Shown in pieces: positions 61,531 through 64,000 of a DNA stretch of 64,000 bases. Where the stretch lies: assembly GCA_023410445.1 (NCBI GenBank), contig JAEYPT010000008.1:372001-436000 (forward strand), read 5' to 3'. The translations under genes were made by a program, and so were the position numbers. The notes beneath the pieces were generated by a model. It was not told where the DNA came from, did no database searches, and saw only the letters and a program-made list of their open reading frames with translations. The DNA is from Bacillota bacterium (GTDB lineage: Bacteria; Bacillota; Clostridia; Oscillospirales; Acutalibacteraceae). Within the stretch, counting starts at the first letter, position 1. Each line of letters begins with the position of its first letter.

Positions 61531-62556
61531 CTATGTTTCTTCTCCTTCCCGCGTTTCTCCGATTTGTGCAAACGGACAGGCGGCAAAGTGACTGCCATCC
61601 GAGGAAATCGGCAAAAGCTTTGGCTCCTGTTTTTGACAGGAAGGCTGTGCAAGCGGGCAGCGCGGACAAAACCGACAGCCGGTCGTTTCATTCTCCCCGG
61701 CTTTTACGGTTTGTGTTCCCACCTCGCCGTTCAGCACAAACTGTCTTCCGCGGTCATCCGGGTCCGGATTCGGCACCGCGGCGCAGAGTGCCTTTGAATA
61801 CGGATGGGCTGGGTGTGCAAAAAGTTCCTTGGCAGGCGCAATTTCAACGATTTTTCCGAGATACATCACCGCTATTCTGTCGCTGATATAATTCACCGCA
61901 CCAAGGCCGTGCCCGATGAAAAGATACGTTAACCGGAACTCTTTTTGCAGATCGCGCAGAAGATTTAGAATCTGCGCCTGAATGGAAACGTCAAGCGCAC
62001 TGACCGGCTCATCGCAAACGATAAGCTCGGGCTTCAAAGAAAGTGCTTTTGCAATACAGATGCGCTGGCGCTGGCCGCCGGAAAACTCGTGCGGAAACCG
62101 CTGTCCACTGCTTTTCGGCAGACCTACCAGATTCAGCAGGCGCTCTACTTCCGCGGCCGCCTCGTTACGAGCGACGATTTTGTGATAGATCATGGGCTGT
62201 GCCAAAATATCAGAAACGCATTTGCGCGGATTCAGCGACGAATACGAGTCCTGAAATACCATTTGGAGCTGCGTACGGACACAGACCAATTCGTCCGTCT
62301 TCCGATCGGAAATCACAGCACCGTTGAAAACGACTTTTCCGGACGTCGGCTGTTCCAGTCCGACAATCTGCCGCCCGATGGTTGATTTTCCGCAGCCGGA
62401 TTCGCCGACCAGCCCCAGCGTTTCCCCTCTGTTGATGGAGAAATCCACTCCGTCTACGGCCTTCACCTGGGCCACCGTATGCGTGATAATTCCGCCCTTT
62501 ATCGGATAATATTTTTTAAGGTTCTCAACGGAAATCAGAGGACTTTCCTCAGCCAT
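61531..62556 (-). CDS. Peptide ABC transporter ATPase (OppF/DppF)
   Basis: 341 residues from ATG 62556, overlapping the preceding gene's end. Walker A GESGCGKST, signature FSGGQRQRI, Walker B LIVCDEPVSALD. A C-terminal extension has the cysteine-rich CRFCPRCPLAQPSC motif (a [4Fe-4S]- or zinc-like site common in Opp ATPases). Confidence 0.95.
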   Translation of the reverse strand: MAEESPLISVENLKKYYPIKGGIITHTVAQVKAVDGVDFSINRGETLGLVGESGCGKSTIGRQIVGLEQPTSGKVVFNGAVISDRKTDELVCVRTQLQMVFQDSYSSLNPRKCVSDILAQPMIYHKIVARNEAAAEVERLLNLVGLPKSSGQRFPHEFSGGQRQRICIAKALSLKPELIVCDEPVSALDVSIQAQILNLLRDLQKEFRLTYLFIGHGLGAVNYISDRIAVMYLGKIVEIAPAKELFAHPAHPYSKALCAAVPNPDPDDRGRQFVLNGEVGTQTVKAGENETTGCRFCPRCPLAQPSCQKQEPKLLPISSDGSHFAACPFAQIGETREGEET

Positions 62557-63541
62557 CGTTTTCACCGCCGTCCTTTTCTGCACCGCATAACAGGCAGCGG
62601 GCAACATGCGTTTCAGAAACCGTAAAAAGGGGCTGCGGATACAAACACTTTTCACTGGCATACGGGCAGCGGTCCGCAAACCGGCACCCTTTCAGGGAGG
62701 GATAATCTTCTGGGACAGCACCGGGGATCGAGGAAAGAACCCTCTCCACGGGGTCCTTCGTACTCGGCACAGTCGCAAGCAATACTTTTGTATAGGGGTG
62801 TGCCGGATAGTAAAACAAGTCGTGAACCTCCGCCTGCTCCACCACCTGACCGGCATACATTACAATGACGCGGTCCGCCATTTGCGCAACCAGACCGATG
62901 TCATGGGTAATAAGAATCACAGACATGGAAAATTCCGTTTGAAGCTCCCGCAGAAGCTGCATGATCTGTGCCTGAATGGTAACGTCGAGCGCCGTAGTCG
63001 GTTCATCGGCGATAAGAAGCTTCGGATTGCAGGAAAGTGCCATCGCAATCATCACACGCTGACGCATTCCGCCGGAAAGCACAAAGGGGTATTTTTTCAT
63101 GACGCGTTCCGGCTCAGACAGGCCAACACGCCCAAGCAGGGAAACGGCGCGGCTGTGTGCTGCGGCTTTGCTGAGAGCCGTATGTGCGAGGATGCTTTCA
63201 ACCAGTTGATTGCCTATGGTGAACACAGGGTTCAAAGAGGTAAGCGCATCCTGAAATACCATCGCGATTTCATTGCCCCGCAGTAAGTCCAATCCTTTTT
63301 CTGGGAGCTTCAACAGATTATTTCCTTCAAAAAGGATTTCTCCGCCCGTTACCGAACCATTCGCAGGTAGAAGTCCCATAATCGCAAGCGAGGTAATGCT
63401 TTTCCCGCATCCGGATTCCCCTACGATACACAGAAATTCGCCTTTTTTTACAGAAAAGCTGACATTGGAGAGCCGGACTGCCGTCGTATCGTCGCCTTTA
63501 AAAGCGACCTCCAAATTTTTGACCTCCAACAAATTTGCCAA
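62549..63541 (-). CDS. Peptide ABC transporter ATPase (OppD/DppD)
   Basis: 330 residues. Walker A GESGCGKSI, signature LSGGMRQRV, Walker B LLIADEPTTALD. The C-terminal cysteine group CRFADRCPYASEKC matches the partner ATPase. Overlaps the OppF-like gene by eight bases. Confidence 0.95.
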   Translation of the reverse strand: MANLLEVKNLEVAFKGDDTTAVRLSNVSFSVKKGEFLCIVGESGCGKSITSLAIMGLLPANGSVTGGEILFEGNNLLKLPEKGLDLLRGNEIAMVFQDALTSLNPVFTIGNQLVESILAHTALSKAAAHSRAVSLLGRVGLSEPERVMKKYPFVLSGGMRQRVMIAMALSCNPKLLIADEPTTALDVTIQAQIMQLLRELQTEFSMSVILITHDIGLVAQMADRVIVMYAGQVVEQAEVHDLFYYPAHPYTKVLLATVPSTKDPVERVLSSIPGAVPEDYPSLKGCRFADRCPYASEKCLYPQPLFTVSETHVARCLLCGAEKDGGENDG

Positions 63542-63591
63542 GGTGTCCCGACCTTTCTTTGCCGCGATAGTAGAAGACGCTTTACTTAGAT

Positions 63592-64000
63592 TTATTGAAA
63601 CTCCCAGTTCTGGATGTTCGTAAACGATCCGTAAACATTCGGCGTGGCATTTTTCAGATTCTTATTGACCGCGCAAAGGGAACGAATGACGTATGTATTG
63701 ATCATCGGGACCTGCTGCTGCACCACCTGATCGATGGCAAGATACTGCTGCTTAATCGCGGATTCGTCCGATGTCAGCTGCGTTTTCGCAAGCGCTCCGC
63801 TGACGGTATCGGAGCTGAAATTCGTCCAGCTTCCCTTTCCACCCAGCAAATACTTTACGTCCGGGTACGGATCGACCGGCGCATAGGTATACTGCACGGC
63901 AAACAGATCAAAGCTCTGGGAACCGGCTTTGGACATCAGCGTCGCAAGGTCAACCGTGCGGATATCCACGTTAATGCCGACCTCCTTGAGCTCTTCTTTG
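63592..64000 (-). CDS. Peptide-binding protein of the ABC transporter (C-terminal part)
   Basis: C-terminal ~136 residues of a family-5 solute-binding protein (SBP_bac_5); the 5' part lies beyond the window. The DPYPDVKYLLGGKG segment and YLAIDQVVQQQVPMINTYV are typical of the lobe that closes over peptides. Frame remains open to base 64000. It is first in a unit with the four transporter genes and the M20 peptidase. Confidence 0.9.
   Translation of the reverse strand, partial: KEELKEVGINVDIRTVDLATLMSKAGSQSFDLFAVQYTYAPVDPYPDVKYLLGGKGSWTNFSSDTVSGALAKTQLTSDESAIKQQYLAIDQVVQQQVPMINTYVIRSLCAVNKNLKNATPNVYGSFTNIQNWEFQ

Overview
The window reads as chromosome of an anaerobic, endospore-forming Clostridia member. 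Reasons: a complete gerK-type germination operon, a methionine T-box leader, an F-type ATP synthase in the Firmicutes gene order, an energy-converting [NiFe] hydrogenase, molybdenum/tungsten enzymes, and strong AGGAGG ribosome sites with many TTG/GTG starts. Base composition is near half G+C by eye. An Oscillospirales (Ruminococcaceae-like) genus would fit, but that is inference. No rRNA, tRNA, CRISPR array or insertion sequence was found.

Layout. (1) 1-5.1 kb, minus strand: methionine supply. metQ (cut by the window edge) lies behind a Met T-box leader and a 37-codon ORF. metY, metA and a trans-sulfuration PLP enzyme follow a promoter, a 42-codon Met/Cys-rich leader peptide and a terminator, which looks like a ribosome-dependent attenuator. 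(2) 5.3-9.3 kb, plus: gerKA, gerKC, a small membrane protein and gerKB. (3) 28.6 down to 9.35 kb, minus: one unbroken run of 19 genes: four-cluster ferredoxin, shortened aldehyde:ferredoxin oxidoreductase (AOR)-like protein, CO-dehydrogenase-type hydrogenase cooMKLXUH, hypA, a hypC-hypD fusion, moaC, moaA, then atpIBEFHAGDC. No CO dehydrogenase is present. The order suggests one chemiosmotic module: substrate oxidation, ferredoxin, H2 evolution with ion pumping, ATP synthesis. A divergent AraC-type regulator sits at its head. (4) 34.8-29.75 kb, minus: mogA/moaB-like, MOSC, hypB, hypF, hypE. With hypA and hypCD this completes the hydrogenase maturation set.

(5) 35.4-53.2 kb, plus: a molybdenum hydroxylase island. 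It holds a second four-cluster ferredoxin, a Mop-type aldehyde oxidoreductase, and a flavin/heterodisulfide-reductase-like fusion. Next come a set of small maturation genes also known around Desulfovibrio mop (redox protein, methyltransferase, C-GCAxxG-C-C protein, radical SAM protein, CoA-ligase-like protein, histidine phosphatase-like protein, nucleotidyltransferase) and a MoeA-like protein. The island ends with modABC, XdhC, a cysteine desulfurase, a 50-codon unknown ORF and a molbindin. (6) 53.4-58.4 kb: assorted genes, namely a DUF4085-like protein, a cation/proton antiporter behind a riboswitch-like leader, a DUF421 membrane protein, a C39-like cysteine peptidase-fold protein and a CDF-type transporter. 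(7) 59.6-64 kb, minus: an oligopeptide ABC transporter (substrate-binding protein cut by the window edge, DFBC) ending in an M20 peptidase.

The most unusual items are the ferredoxin/AOR-like/Coo hydrogenase/ATP synthase gene run, the Met/Cys leader peptide in front of metY, a shared hairpin between the Shine-Dalgarno and ATG of the two paralogous ferredoxin genes, the flavin-HdrB fusion behind mop, and the riboswitch-like antiporter leader. All assignments come from reading translated sequence and motifs; no database search was run.
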